DNA of 10,258 bases from Gemmatimonadota bacterium (GTDB lineage: Bacteria > Orphanbacterota > Orphanbacteria > Orphanbacterales > Orphanbacteraceae): assembly GCA_013002425.1 (NCBI GenBank), contig JABDJQ010000309.1:1-10258 (forward strand), read 5' to 3'. Below the pieces are notes generated by a model, which saw nothing but the letters and a program-made list of their open reading frames with translations, was not told where the DNA came from and searched no databases. Positions 1 through 5,802 of this stretch are shown here, piece after piece. Made by a program: the position numbers and the translations under genes. Each line of letters starts with the position of its first letter. Position 1 is the first letter of the stretch.

Positions 1-139
1 CCGAAGGCAGATGGGTTTCTTCCCGCTCCCGAAAGTAGAGATTGAACATCCGGCTTCTCGCGACTTTCCTGTCGGCGAAGACGCGATCGAAATCGCTCTT
101 CCTGCGAAGCCGGTATTCGGGGCGCAGCCTTTGGCACAC
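1..139 (-). CDS. rnpA: Ribonuclease P protein component (N-terminal part)
   Basis: Protein subunit of RNase P, which removes 5' leaders from tRNA precursors together with the RNA subunit. Reading the minus strand from a GTG at 139 gives a protein containing YRLRRKSDFDRVF, followed by a segment ending in FNLYF. This is the typical RnpA opening (YRLRK..DF..VF, then a beta strand). The frame is open to base 1, so only about 46 residues are visible; the RNR motif and the C-terminus lie outside. The start is uncertain: GTG 139 is preceded by a weak GAGCGG, and the same frame stays open further back into rpmH, so a longer overlapping form is possible. It lies 32 bases after the rpmH stop in the usual rpmH–rnpA order and probably shares its promoter. 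The family call is firm; the start is not. Confidence 0.88.
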   Translation of the reverse strand, partial: MCQRLRPEYRLRRKSDFDRVFADRKVARSRMFNLYFREREETHLPS

Positions 140-171
140 GTTCCGCTCAGTGCATCGTTGATTGATGCTGA

Positions 172-306
172 TTAGACGGTCAGACGCTTGCGTCCCTTTG
201 CACGACGACGGTTCAGGATCGCGCGACCCGCACGGGTCTTCATGCGCGAACGGAAACCGTGTGTACGCTTTCTTCTAAGGTTGCTCGGTTGGAATGTGCG
301 CTTCAC
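172..306 (-). CDS. rpmH: 50S ribosomal protein L34
   Basis: Small basic protein of the large ribosomal subunit. The minus strand encodes 44 residues from a GTG start: it begins MKRTFQPSNLRRKRTHGFR and continues with SRMKTRAGRAILNRRRAKGR. This is the full, almost invariant L34 sequence at its usual length. The GTG is preferred because GGAG lies nine bases upstream and the nearby ATG (318–316) reads into a stop after three codons. It is transcribed away from dnaA, as in most bacterial origins, and leads into rnpA. Its leader holds a promoter-like sequence and a GC-rich hairpin. Confidence 0.97.
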   Translation of the reverse strand: MKRTFQPSNLRRKRTHGFRSRMKTRAGRAILNRRRAKGRKRLTV

Positions 307-346
307 GCGTCAATTCTCCATCATTGAGTGGTTCATAAACAAACGC

Positions 347-362
347 GGCCGCCCAGGCGGCC
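347..362 (-). other. GC-rich hairpin in the rpmH leader
   Basis: GGCCGC (347–352) pairs with GCGGCC (357–362) across a four-base loop, making a strong short stem. In the rpmH transcript it is followed by GCGTTTGTTT, a broken U-rich stretch. It could act as a weak attenuator or as a structured leader element. Only the inverted repeat is directly seen. Confidence 0.35.
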
Positions 363-386
363 ACGGACAAATCTCCGAACTTACGT

Positions 387-416
387 AGTTTAGGTAGGGT
401 ATCCGAATCACGTCAA
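387..416 (-). promoter_or_regulatory. Probable sigma-70 promoter of rpmH–rnpA
   Basis: On the minus strand a -35 box TTGACG (416–411) is followed after 18 bases by TAAACT (392–387). The -35 matches the consensus in five of six positions and the -10 in four of six. Transcription would start near 380 and give an rpmH leader of about 70 bases. Confidence 0.5.
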
Positions 417-514
417 GCGGAAAAGAAACCGCCCCGCGGGATCACCCGTCCGGATAGAATAGTCGGGAACGAGCTTCGAATCATCCGATTTTTCGAATTT
501 CGCCAGAAATCCCC

Positions 515-544
515 TTGCGCCCGATTTTTGTCGCGTGCTATTCT
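515..544 (+). promoter_or_regulatory. Candidate distal promoter of dnaA
   Basis: TTGCGC (515–520) is followed after 18 bases by TATTCT (539–544), with TG one base upstream of the -10 (extended -10, TGCTATTCT). The -10 matches in four of six positions and the -35 in only three. If used, it would give a leader of about 300 bases running through the DnaA boxes. A second weak candidate, TTGGGA (765–770), lies closer to the gene, with a DnaA box in the -10 region. Confidence 0.3.
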
Positions 545-552
545 CGGCCTCC

Positions 553-575
553 GGCTGAGAAACGGCTTCTCAGCC
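553..575. repeat. Perfect 9-bp inverted repeat upstream of dnaA
   Basis: GGCTGAGAA (553–561) and TTCTCAGCC (567–575) are exact reverse complements separated by five bases. No T-tract follows on either strand, so it is not a standard terminator. It begins about eight bases after the candidate -10 at 539–544, so it would form a hairpin at the 5' end of that transcript. Confidence 0.55.
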
Positions 576-637
576 CGTGGGGTTCGTGAATTCGCCAGAT
601 TAACTGGTTTTTCTCTTCCTGCACCGGGGTTTTGCAC

Positions 638-816
638 AAATCCACAGCGATCTGGGGACAACTCGATCGCGAGCCTCTCGGCCTTTTAGATCTAACTCTC
701 TACATTTCAACAAGATCGATCGTTATCCAACCTGTGGATAACCTGGGGATACTATGGTCTCTCGTTGGGAAAAACCGTCCGCCTCTGTGGATAACTTCAT
801 GTCGCGGTGTGGACAG
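638..816. promoter_or_regulatory. oriC, dnaA-proximal part: cluster of DnaA boxes
   Basis: Two perfect DnaA boxes (TTATCCACA on the minus strand) lie at 733–741 and 786–794. Sites with two mismatches lie at 638–646, 653–661, 723–731, 744–752 and 808–816. The sites at 723–731 and 733–741 face each other, with the perfect arms GTTATCCA and TGGATAAC. The last site overlaps the most upstream possible dnaA start codon (807). A cluster this dense directly upstream of dnaA is the normal position for origin or autoregulatory boxes. Bound DnaA would probably also repress dnaA transcription; this is inferred from other bacteria. No gene is apparent between 307 and 851. Confidence 0.85.
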
Positions 817-851
817 TTCTTTCCGATGCCAACCTCCGAGGAATGCTTCCC

Positions 852-2213
852 ATGTCATCACCCTCCGAAGTGTGGGCGGAAACTCTCCGCCGCATCCAGC
901 ATTTTGTACCCGAACAGACCTTCGAGGCGTGGTTTCTACCCACGCGCTGCGCGGCGTATTCTGCCGAAGGTGTCCGCATTCAGGTCCCGAACCGCCTTTT
1001 TGCCGACTGGCTCAAGGAGAATTATCACACCCTGATCGTGAGCACGCTCTGCGAGACGCTCGGCCGGCCCGATGTCGTCGTCGACTACTCGGTGTCGGAG
1101 CATCAGGACGCCCGCGCCGTTCGCGAGGACGCCCCGAAGCCCGCTTCCGGCGGCGCCGCGCCTCCGAACGGGATCGCGTTTCCGCCGCAGTCGGGCAGCA
1201 CGCAGCTCAACAGGCGTTTCTGCTTCGACAGCTTCGTCGTGGGGAAATCGAACGAGTTCGCGCACGCGGCCGCCCAGGCGATCGCCGAAAAACCGGCGCT
1301 CGTGTACAACCCGCTCTTCGTCTACGGCGGAGTCGGGCTCGGAAAGACGCACATCCTGCAGGCGGTCGGGAACAAGATTCAGGAAAAAGACCCGGCGGCC
1401 CGCATTCATTATGTGTCCGCCGAGAGTTTCATGAACGAGATGATCTCGTCGATTCAGCGCGGCAACACGCTGAACTTCAAAGAGCGGTACCGCAGCGTCG
1501 ACGTTCTTCTGATCGACGATATTCAGTTCCTCGCCGGCAAGGAGAGCACGCAGGAAGAATTCTTCCACACGTTCAACGCTCTCTACAACAACCATAAACA
1601 GATCGTAATGACGAGCGACCGGCCTCCGAAGGAGATCAACCTCGAAGAGCGGCTCGTTTCCCGTTTCGAGTGGGGCCTCGTGGCCGACATCGGCCTTCCC
1701 GACCTCGAAACGAGAATCGCGATTCTGCGCAAGAAGGCGGAAGAGGAGAAGCTGTCGATCCCGGATGAAGTGCTGCTGTTCATCGCGAAGTCGGTTCGCT
1801 CCAACATCAGGCAACTCGAAGGTTCGCTGGTCAGGCTGCTGGCGTTCTCGTCGCTCAGCGGACAGGACATGGACGTCGAACTCGCCAGGAACGTGCTCAA
1901 GGATTTCCTGTCGCAGCGTACGAACAAAGCGACGATCAAAGATATCGTGAAGATCGCGTCCGAGGAGTACGACGTATCGGAAGAGGCGATCATGTCGAAG
2001 AAGCGAACGGCGCAAATCGCCATGGCGCGCCAGGTTGCCATGTATTTCACGCGGGAACTCGGCGGGCTTTCGCTGAGCCAGATCGGCGCGCGCTTCGGCG
2101 GACGCGATCATTCCACGGTCCTCCACGCGTGTCAGAAGATCGAACGACTGCTGAAGGCCGACGAGCACTTCCGCAATCGTATCGACGACATGACCGAGCG
2201 TTTGACCGCCTGA
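852..2213 (+). CDS. dnaA: Chromosomal replication initiator protein DnaA
   Basis: AAA+ ATPase that binds DnaA boxes, melts the origin and loads the helicase. The protein has 453 residues, a normal length. Domain I spans about 1–80 (EVWAETL, TFEAWF). A short linker with Pro/Ala/Gly runs to about 120. The ATPase domain follows with Walker A GGVGLGKTH (159–167), Walker B LLIDDIQF (219–226), sensor 1 MTSDRPP (253–259), the arginine-finger motif RLVSRFEWG (267–275) and sensor 2 NIRQLEGSL. The C-terminal DNA-binding domain carries the signature GGRDHSTVLHA (416–426). ATG 852 is chosen because GAGGAA (838–843) lies eight bases upstream. The in-frame ATG 843 overlaps that site, and GTG 807 would add 15 unconserved residues. 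All key motifs are intact. It is followed by a terminator rather than by dnaN. Confidence 0.98.
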   Translation: MSSPSEVWAETLRRIQHFVPEQTFEAWFLPTRCAAYSAEGVRIQVPNRLFADWLKENYHTLIVSTLCETLGRPDVVVDYSVSEHQDARAVREDAPKPASGGAAPPNGIAFPPQSGSTQLNRRFCFDSFVVGKSNEFAHAAAQAIAEKPALVYNPLFVYGGVGLGKTHILQAVGNKIQEKDPAARIHYVSAESFMNEMISSIQRGNTLNFKERYRSVDVLLIDDIQFLAGKESTQEEFFHTFNALYNNHKQIVMTSDRPPKEINLEERLVSRFEWGLVADIGLPDLETRIAILRKKAEEEKLSIPDEVLLFIAKSVRSNIRQLEGSLVRLLAFSSLSGQDMDVELARNVLKDFLSQRTNKATIKDIVKIASEEYDVSEEAIMSKKRTAQIAMARQVAMYFTRELGGLSLSQIGARFGGRDHSTVLHACQKIERLLKADEHFRNRIDDMTERLTA

Positions 2214-2235
2214 AAACTTTATAGACAAACCTTAC

Positions 2236-2263
2236 ATGAGGCGCGCCTGCGCCTCATTTTTTT
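2236..2263 (+). terminator. Intrinsic terminator of dnaA
   Basis: ATGAGGCGC (2236–2244) pairs perfectly with GCGCCTCAT (2249–2257) over a four-base loop and runs into seven Ts (2257–2263). It begins 22 bases after the dnaA stop, a textbook Rho-independent terminator. It separates dnaA transcription from the downstream origin element and arsC. Confidence 0.93.
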
Positions 2264-2295
2264 GTCTGTGCGAAGTGAGGACAACCCGGTGCACA

Positions 2296-2331
2296 AACCC
2301 GGCGCTTTGCGGGATAACCCGGCGCTTTGCG
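2296..2331. repeat. Tandem 16-bp direct repeat in the origin spacer
   Basis: AACCCGGCGCTTTGCG occurs exactly at 2296–2311 and 2316–2331, a period of 20 bases (about two helical turns). A GGATAACC sequence resembling half of a DnaA box spans the junction. It lies between the dnaA terminator and the unwinding element. Such phased repeats often bind proteins, but no family is identifiable here. Confidence 0.7.
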
Positions 2332-2337
2332 AAGCGT

Positions 2338-2531
2338 TGTCGATAACTCGTGAGTTGTGCGCAACCCGTCCACCTCTTATGGGGTTCGTACGAAGGAGGA
2401 CCTTTCTCGAAAAACCGTTTCGCGACAAGGCCCGCAGGAGCAATATGAAAAACTGTCCACAGAGTCCACCGTTCTTCTACTTCTACTACCACCTTAATTT
2501 TCCTTATGAAATAGTAAGAAGGCGTGGACAA
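2338..2531. other. oriC, unwinding part: DnaA boxes, DnaA-trios and AT-rich element
   Basis: A DnaA box with one mismatch lies at 2338–2346 (TGTCGATAA). A two-mismatch box CTGTCCACA lies at 2453–2461 and a weaker repeat GAGTCCACC at 2462–2470. These are followed by a run of triplets at 2475–2489 whose complementary strand reads TAG TAG AAG TAG AAG. That is the DnaA-trio pattern (3'-GAT/GAA-5'), on the strand and side of the box expected from the Bacillus unwinding element. An AT-rich stretch (2491–2520) comes next, then another box-like site at 2523–2531. The order box–box–trios–AT-rich matches the bacterial core unwinding element, so DNA melting is predicted near 2475–2520. The span 2264–2563 holds no apparent gene. 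Confidence 0.8.
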
Positions 2532-2563
2532 AACGTATTCAGACGCACGGGGAAATCGATCTC

Positions 2564-3016
2564 ATGAAGACAAACAGACTGCGCGTTCTCTTTCTCTGTA
2601 CCGGGAACTCGTGCCGAAGTCAGATGGCCGAATACTGGTGCCGTCATCTGCACCCGGATTCGATCGAGGCGTATTCCGCGGGAACCGATCCGCATGGCGT
2701 GAACGAAAACGCCGTTCGTGTGATGGCCGAAGCCGGCGTATCGATGCAGGGCGCCCGCTCGAACCATGTGGATGAATTCGTGGATAAGAAGCTCGATCTC
2801 GTCGTCACCGTCTGCGACCACGCGAATGAGAACTGCCCGATCTTCCCGCGGGGAGTGAAGACGATTCATGTCGGGTTCGAAGACCCTCCCCGTCTTGCCC
2901 GCGGAGCCCGCACGGAAGAAGAGGCGCTCGATCACTACCGGCGGGTTCGAGACGAGATCCGCGCTTTCGTCGCCTCGCTGCCGGACTCGGTCCGGCCCCC
3001 GCGAGAACCTTCCTGA
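2564..3016 (+). CDS. arsC: Thioredoxin-coupled arsenate reductase
   Basis: Cytoplasmic enzyme that reduces arsenate to arsenite; it belongs to the low-molecular-weight tyrosine phosphatase fold. The 150-residue protein opens with the phosphate-binding loop CTGNSCRS (C12 to S19, CX5R). It carries C84 (VTVC) and C91 (NCP), spaced exactly like Cys10, Cys82 and Cys89 of Bacillus ArsC. The catalytic Asp-Pro is present in GFEDP (D107). The full redox triad favours arsenate reductase over a plain phosphatase. The start ATG has only a GGGGA about ten bases upstream. No arsR, arsenite pump or thioredoxin gene is nearby, so it stands alone beside the origin. No clear sigma-70 promoter is seen; the AT-rich unwinding region lies just upstream. 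Confidence 0.9.
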   Translation: MKTNRLRVLFLCTGNSCRSQMAEYWCRHLHPDSIEAYSAGTDPHGVNENAVRVMAEAGVSMQGARSNHVDEFVDKKLDLVVTVCDHANENCPIFPRGVKTIHVGFEDPPRLARGARTEEEALDHYRRVRDEIRAFVASLPDSVRPPREPS

Positions 3017-3107
3017 CCGAATGGCGCATTCTCGAAAAAAGAGCGCATGATTCCGACCTTTCCTCCGTTGGGGTAGGCAGAGTGCTTAAACTCGGGAGGT
3101 ATCTGAA

Positions 3108-4211
3108 ATGAACAGCATGCGTAAAGCCGGTCAATTTCTTACCGGCGTCCTTTTCCTGGTTCTTGCATCCGGCCTGATCATGAGCGGCTGCAATGACGAC
3201 GAAGCCACGTTTTCGGACATCATGGGGACCTCGTCACCCGCGGAAGCGCCGGCATCTTCGAGCGTTGCCCTTCCGGACTGGACCGAAATGCAGAAAGCGG
3301 TACCGCTTACGACGGCACAGGTCGAACCGATGCGGAACTCCTACGAATCCTGGCAGCAGAACGAATCGCGCCGTGAGGGGATGATGGACTTCCTGCAGCA
3401 GAGTCAGAATACGCTCGAGAGGGAACAGTTCCTGACGCTCGTCACGTATCTCGGCGATCAATCGGAACAGGCCCGCGAAGAGCGGCGCGCCGCGATGGCG
3501 AATCGATACGGCCGGGAGCGTGGTCCGCGAGACGGCGCCCGTCAGGGGAATCGTGAACGGGGGCACGACGGCAAACCGGGTGAGTCGCTGAGCGAAATGG
3601 CAGAAGAACTCGGTCTTACCACCGAACAGAGAGAACAGCTTCAGACGATGTTCGCTTCTCACAGAGAAGAAATGGACGCTCTGCGCGAGCAGTTCCACTC
3701 CGGCGGCATGACGCACGAGGAATTCAGAGCCGCGCACGAGGCGCTTCGCGCCGGCAACCACGAGGCGATGACCTCCGTGCTGACCGAAGAGCAGGCGGCG
3801 GCGTTCGCCGCATCGCGGGCCGAGCACAGGGCCGAGCGGATGCAGGAGCATCTCGAGCGCCTGGACAACAGTGAATCCGACGACAGGAGGGTAGCCTTCC
3901 TGACGGACGTTCTCGATCTCGACGCCGGACAGGCGGCGGAGCTGGCCTCGCTCTTCGCGGAACAGCGCGCGGCTCGCAGGGAGCGGCTGGAAGAAGCGAT
4001 CGCAGCCGCGGGAACCGACCCCGGCGTGCGCGACCGGCACGAGGACCGGGAAGCGATGCGTGAGGCGATGCACGATGCGATCGAGAGTCTTCTTAACGCG
4101 GACCAGCTCGAGGTGTACGATGCGCTGCAGACGCTGCACGGGGTTGCAGGCGGCCGGGGGCCTTCCGGTCATTCCGGATGGCACGAAGGCGGCCCGTTCG
4201 GGCGCAAGTAG
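3108..4211 (+). CDS. Lipoprotein with three Spy/CpxP-like (LTxxQ) repeats
   Basis: Predicted periplasmic lipoprotein of 367 residues. Residues 5–27 form a signal peptide with a hydrophobic core ending IMSGC, with Cys28 the likely lipidated residue (Met at -3 is unusual). The rest is charged and helical. Six LxxxQ motifs fall into three pairs: LTTAQ (67) with LEREQ (103), LTTEQ (170) with LTEEQ (225), and LDAGQ (271) with LNADQ (329). Spy and CpxP carry two LTxxQ motifs per protein, so this looks like three tandem Spy-like units, the first short. An Arg/Gly-rich linker (about 133–156) separates units one and two, and the tail is rich in Gly and His. GGGAGG eight bases upstream fixes the start. 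Likely roles are a holdase chaperone or a metal-responsive envelope sensor; neither is proven. It sits 104 bases upstream of the sigma gene. Confidence 0.8.
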   Translation: MNSMRKAGQFLTGVLFLVLASGLIMSGCNDDEATFSDIMGTSSPAEAPASSSVALPDWTEMQKAVPLTTAQVEPMRNSYESWQQNESRREGMMDFLQQSQNTLEREQFLTLVTYLGDQSEQAREERRAAMANRYGRERGPRDGARQGNRERGHDGKPGESLSEMAEELGLTTEQREQLQTMFASHREEMDALREQFHSGGMTHEEFRAAHEALRAGNHEAMTSVLTEEQAAAFAASRAEHRAERMQEHLERLDNSESDDRRVAFLTDVLDLDAGQAAELASLFAEQRAARRERLEEAIAAAGTDPGVRDRHEDREAMREAMHDAIESLLNADQLEVYDALQTLHGVAGGRGPSGHSGWHEGGPFGRK

Positions 4212-4260
4212 GCCCGTGTCCGCCGGCGCCACCGGTACTGTGATCGTAAACATCCGGCGC

Positions 4261-4282
4261 GGCCGGCCCTTCGGGGCCGGTT
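4261..4282 (+). other. UUCG-loop hairpin between the lipoprotein and sigma genes
   Basis: CCGGCCC (4263–4269) pairs with GGGCCGG (4274–4280) around a TTCG loop, giving the very stable C(UUCG)G tetraloop. Two G·U pairs can extend the stem outwards. No U-tract follows, so it may be a weak or Rho-assisted terminator, an mRNA-stabilising element, or a modulator of read-through into the sigma gene 34 bases downstream. Confidence 0.5.
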
Positions 4283-4315
4283 CGCGCGCTTTCGGAGAGA
4301 CAGGATCGCCCCGAC

Positions 4316-4852
4316 GTGACAGACGACCAGCGAATGGCGCGCATTGCCGCGGGAGAGGAAGCGGCCTTCCGGGAACTGGTCGAAGCGTGGGAGCAGCCGG
4401 TCTTCGCGTTTCTGGCGCGCATGCTCGGCAATCGGGAGGACGCGCGCGATCTGGCGCAGGAGACGTTCGTTCGTGTATTCGAACAGGCTTCGCGCTACCG
4501 GCCGGAGGGAAAGTTCCGCAGCTGGCTCTTTCGCATCGCCGGCAACTTCGCGCGCACCGCGCTGCGCAGGCGGAAGGTATTGCAATGGGTCGGGCTCGAT
4601 TCCGCGCAGAATCTCGTGCGGGACACGGGCGAAAGTCCGGACGGGGCGATCGAGCGCCGGGAACGGGATCGCCGGCTTCAGGCGGCGCTCGACAAGCTGC
4701 CGGCGCGTCAGAAAGAGGCAATCGTGCTGCAACGCTTTCATGAAATGAGTCAGCACGAGGTCGCGGGAGCGATGGGAACCTCGGTGCCCGCGGTGGAATC
4801 TCTTCTGCACAGGGGCATGCAGGCGCTGCGAACGGAACTGGTGAGGGAATGA
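4316..4852 (+). CDS. ECF-family RNA polymerase sigma factor
   Basis: Extracytoplasmic-function sigma factor of 178 residues, which directs RNA polymerase to stress promoters. Region 2 includes DARDLAQETFVRVF (42–55) and continues through FRSWLFRIAGNFARTALR (67–84). Region 4 runs from LPARQKEAIVL (128–138) through a helix-turn-helix (about 145–172). Regions 1 and 3 are absent, as expected for the ECF class. The GTG start has AGGA ten bases upstream; ATG 4334 is an alternative. The stop overlaps the next gene by ATGA, so the two are translationally coupled. With the two downstream genes this resembles CnrH of the CnrYXH nickel/cobalt system, though the gene order is different (sigma first). The inducing signal cannot be read from sequence. 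I found no convincing ECF promoter motif upstream. Confidence 0.93.
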   Translation: MTDDQRMARIAAGEEAAFRELVEAWEQPVFAFLARMLGNREDARDLAQETFVRVFEQASRYRPEGKFRSWLFRIAGNFARTALRRRKVLQWVGLDSAQNLVRDTGESPDGAIERRERDRRLQAALDKLPARQKEAIVLQRFHEMSQHEVAGAMGTSVPAVESLLHRGMQALRTELVRE

Positions 4853-5184
4853 GCGAAGAGAACGGACGAAGAAGGCTCGAGATGAACGAAACGGATCGTC
4901 TGCTGCGGGAAGCGCCGGAGCCCCGGCTCGGGCATTCGCTTTACCCTGGCGTGCGGGCCCGTATCGCGGATCGTAAGGGCGCCATCAGCACGCCGTTTCG
5001 CCTGGCGGGCGGCCTCGCCATGGCGGCGGGCATTCTGCTCGGCGTCTACCTCGGCGACACGGTTTCGCCGGAACTCGAAAGCGGCCCGACAGACGACGAG
5101 AGCGTCGCGCTCCTCGCGTACGGCGAAGGGGAAACGCTCGATACGGCCTTCCTTACCTCGTTCACAGACGAGAACCTGCGATGA
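4849..5184 (+). CDS. Small one-pass membrane protein, candidate anti-sigma factor
   Basis: A 111-residue protein with no family I recognise from sequence alone. About 50 charged N-terminal residues precede a single hydrophobic helix (51–69, LAGGLAMAAGILLGVYLG), followed by about 40 acidic residues predicted to lie in the periplasm. It overlaps the sigma stop and the next start by ATGA at both ends. Size, topology and position right after an ECF sigma gene match one-pass anti-sigma factors such as CnrY. The HxxxCxxC motif of zinc-containing anti-sigma factors is absent. The sigma-binding role is inferred from context and topology. Confidence 0.7.
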   Translation: MSEENGRRRLEMNETDRLLREAPEPRLGHSLYPGVRARIADRKGAISTPFRLAGGLAMAAGILLGVYLGDTVSPELESGPTDDESVALLAYGEGETLDTAFLTSFTDENLR

Positions 5185-5798
5185 AGCGCTGGGCGTTCCT
5201 GATTCTCGCGATTTCCGTGGGCCTGAACCTGGGGCTCGGCATTCACCTGCTTCGAGGCGGCGGAGTGGAGCCCCGCAACGGGCGTACCGATGGATATCGG
5301 GAATCGTGGAGGCCCGGCAGGGAACGCACCGGGAGAACGCCGGCGGAAGAGGAAGAACGGAGGCGGGCGTTCATGGAGCGTCGCTTCGAACGACTCGCGG
5401 AGGAACTGGCGCTCACGGACGAGCAGCGCGCGGTTTTCCAGGAAGTTCACGAAGAGTATCTGCCGCGCATTTTCGAGAACAGGGACGTCGCTCATGCGCG
5501 GCGCGATACGCTGATGCTGCGGCTGCAGAGCGCCGGGACGAAAGAAGAAGTGCAGCAGATCATGGGCGAGCGGGCGGAAATGCAGCGCGCGATCGATTCG
5601 CTCGTGGTAGAGGCGATGTTCCGGCAGATGAGCGCGCTCGACGCGGAGCAGCGGGAGAAATATCTCGCCCAGTTTCCGTGGGGAAGAGAGCTCGGCGCCC
5701 CCCCCCACGGCCCCGGCCCCGGCCGCGGCCGCGGATCGCGCGACGGGCGTGGCGGGCACGAGGGGCGCGATCGAGACGAGGCCCGCCCGGGGCCGTGA
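5181..5798 (+). CDS. Membrane-anchored Spy/CnrX-like periplasmic protein, candidate sensor
   Basis: A 205-residue protein with an uncleaved-looking N-terminal helix (about 4–24) and a periplasmic helical domain. It has two LxxxQ motifs, LTDEQ (78–82) and LDAEQ (153–157), as in the Spy/CpxP/CnrX/ZraP superfamily. It is the third gene of the sigma operon. In CnrYXH the membrane-anchored CnrX senses metal and releases the anti-sigma factor, and this protein has the right topology and partners. Histidines are present (H90, H105, and H176 and H193 in the tail), but I cannot map a metal site. The C-terminal 30 residues are Gly/Arg/Asp-rich and low complexity. A C9 tract lies at codons 173–175. It ends four bases from the convergent iron-sulfur gene. 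The sensor role is inferred. Confidence 0.75.
   Translation: MKRWAFLILAISVGLNLGLGIHLLRGGGVEPRNGRTDGYRESWRPGRERTGRTPAEEEERRRAFMERRFERLAEELALTDEQRAVFQEVHEEYLPRIFENRDVAHARRDTLMLRLQSAGTKEEVQQIMGERAEMQRAIDSLVVEAMFRQMSALDAEQREKYLAQFPWGRELGAPPHGPGPGRGRGSRDGRGGHEGRDRDEARPGP
5698..5706 (+). repeat. C9 homopolymer in the sensor gene
   Basis: Nine consecutive C residues lie inside the 5181–5798 gene, coding Ala-Pro-Pro-His in the annotated frame. A one-base slip would replace the last 30 residues and remove the local stop. It may be a slippage site or a sequencing-sensitive position. Confidence 0.6.
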
Positions 5799-5802
5799 AC
5801 GC

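Noticed and set aside
188..388. 66-codon plus-strand frame over rpmH
   Set aside because: It is antisense to rpmH, whose 44 residues match L34 throughout.
807..851. Longer dnaA start at GTG 807 or ATG 843
   Set aside because: The GTG lies at a DnaA-box-like site and the ATG 843 overlaps the Shine-Dalgarno sequence that serves ATG 852. The extra residues are not DnaA-like.
632..1597. 321-codon frame through the DnaA boxes into dnaA
   Set aside because: Overlaps the origin and dnaA in another frame, with an Arg-rich translation and no motif.
936..2228. 430-codon open frame antisense to dnaA
   Set aside because: It lies fully opposite a well-supported dnaA, has an Arg-rich, low-quality composition and no recognisable motif. 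Such shadows are expected with GC-ending codons.
3017..3107. Possible ECF or sigma-70 promoter before the lipoprotein gene
   Set aside because: TTGGGG and TAAACT are present but only about 13 bases apart, and no GGAAC/GTC-type ECF pair is evident. Too weak to call.
3234..4721. 495-codon antisense open frame across the lipoprotein and sigma genes
   Set aside because: Pro/Arg-rich translation typical of a shadow; it overlaps two genes with clear motifs and ribosome-binding sites.
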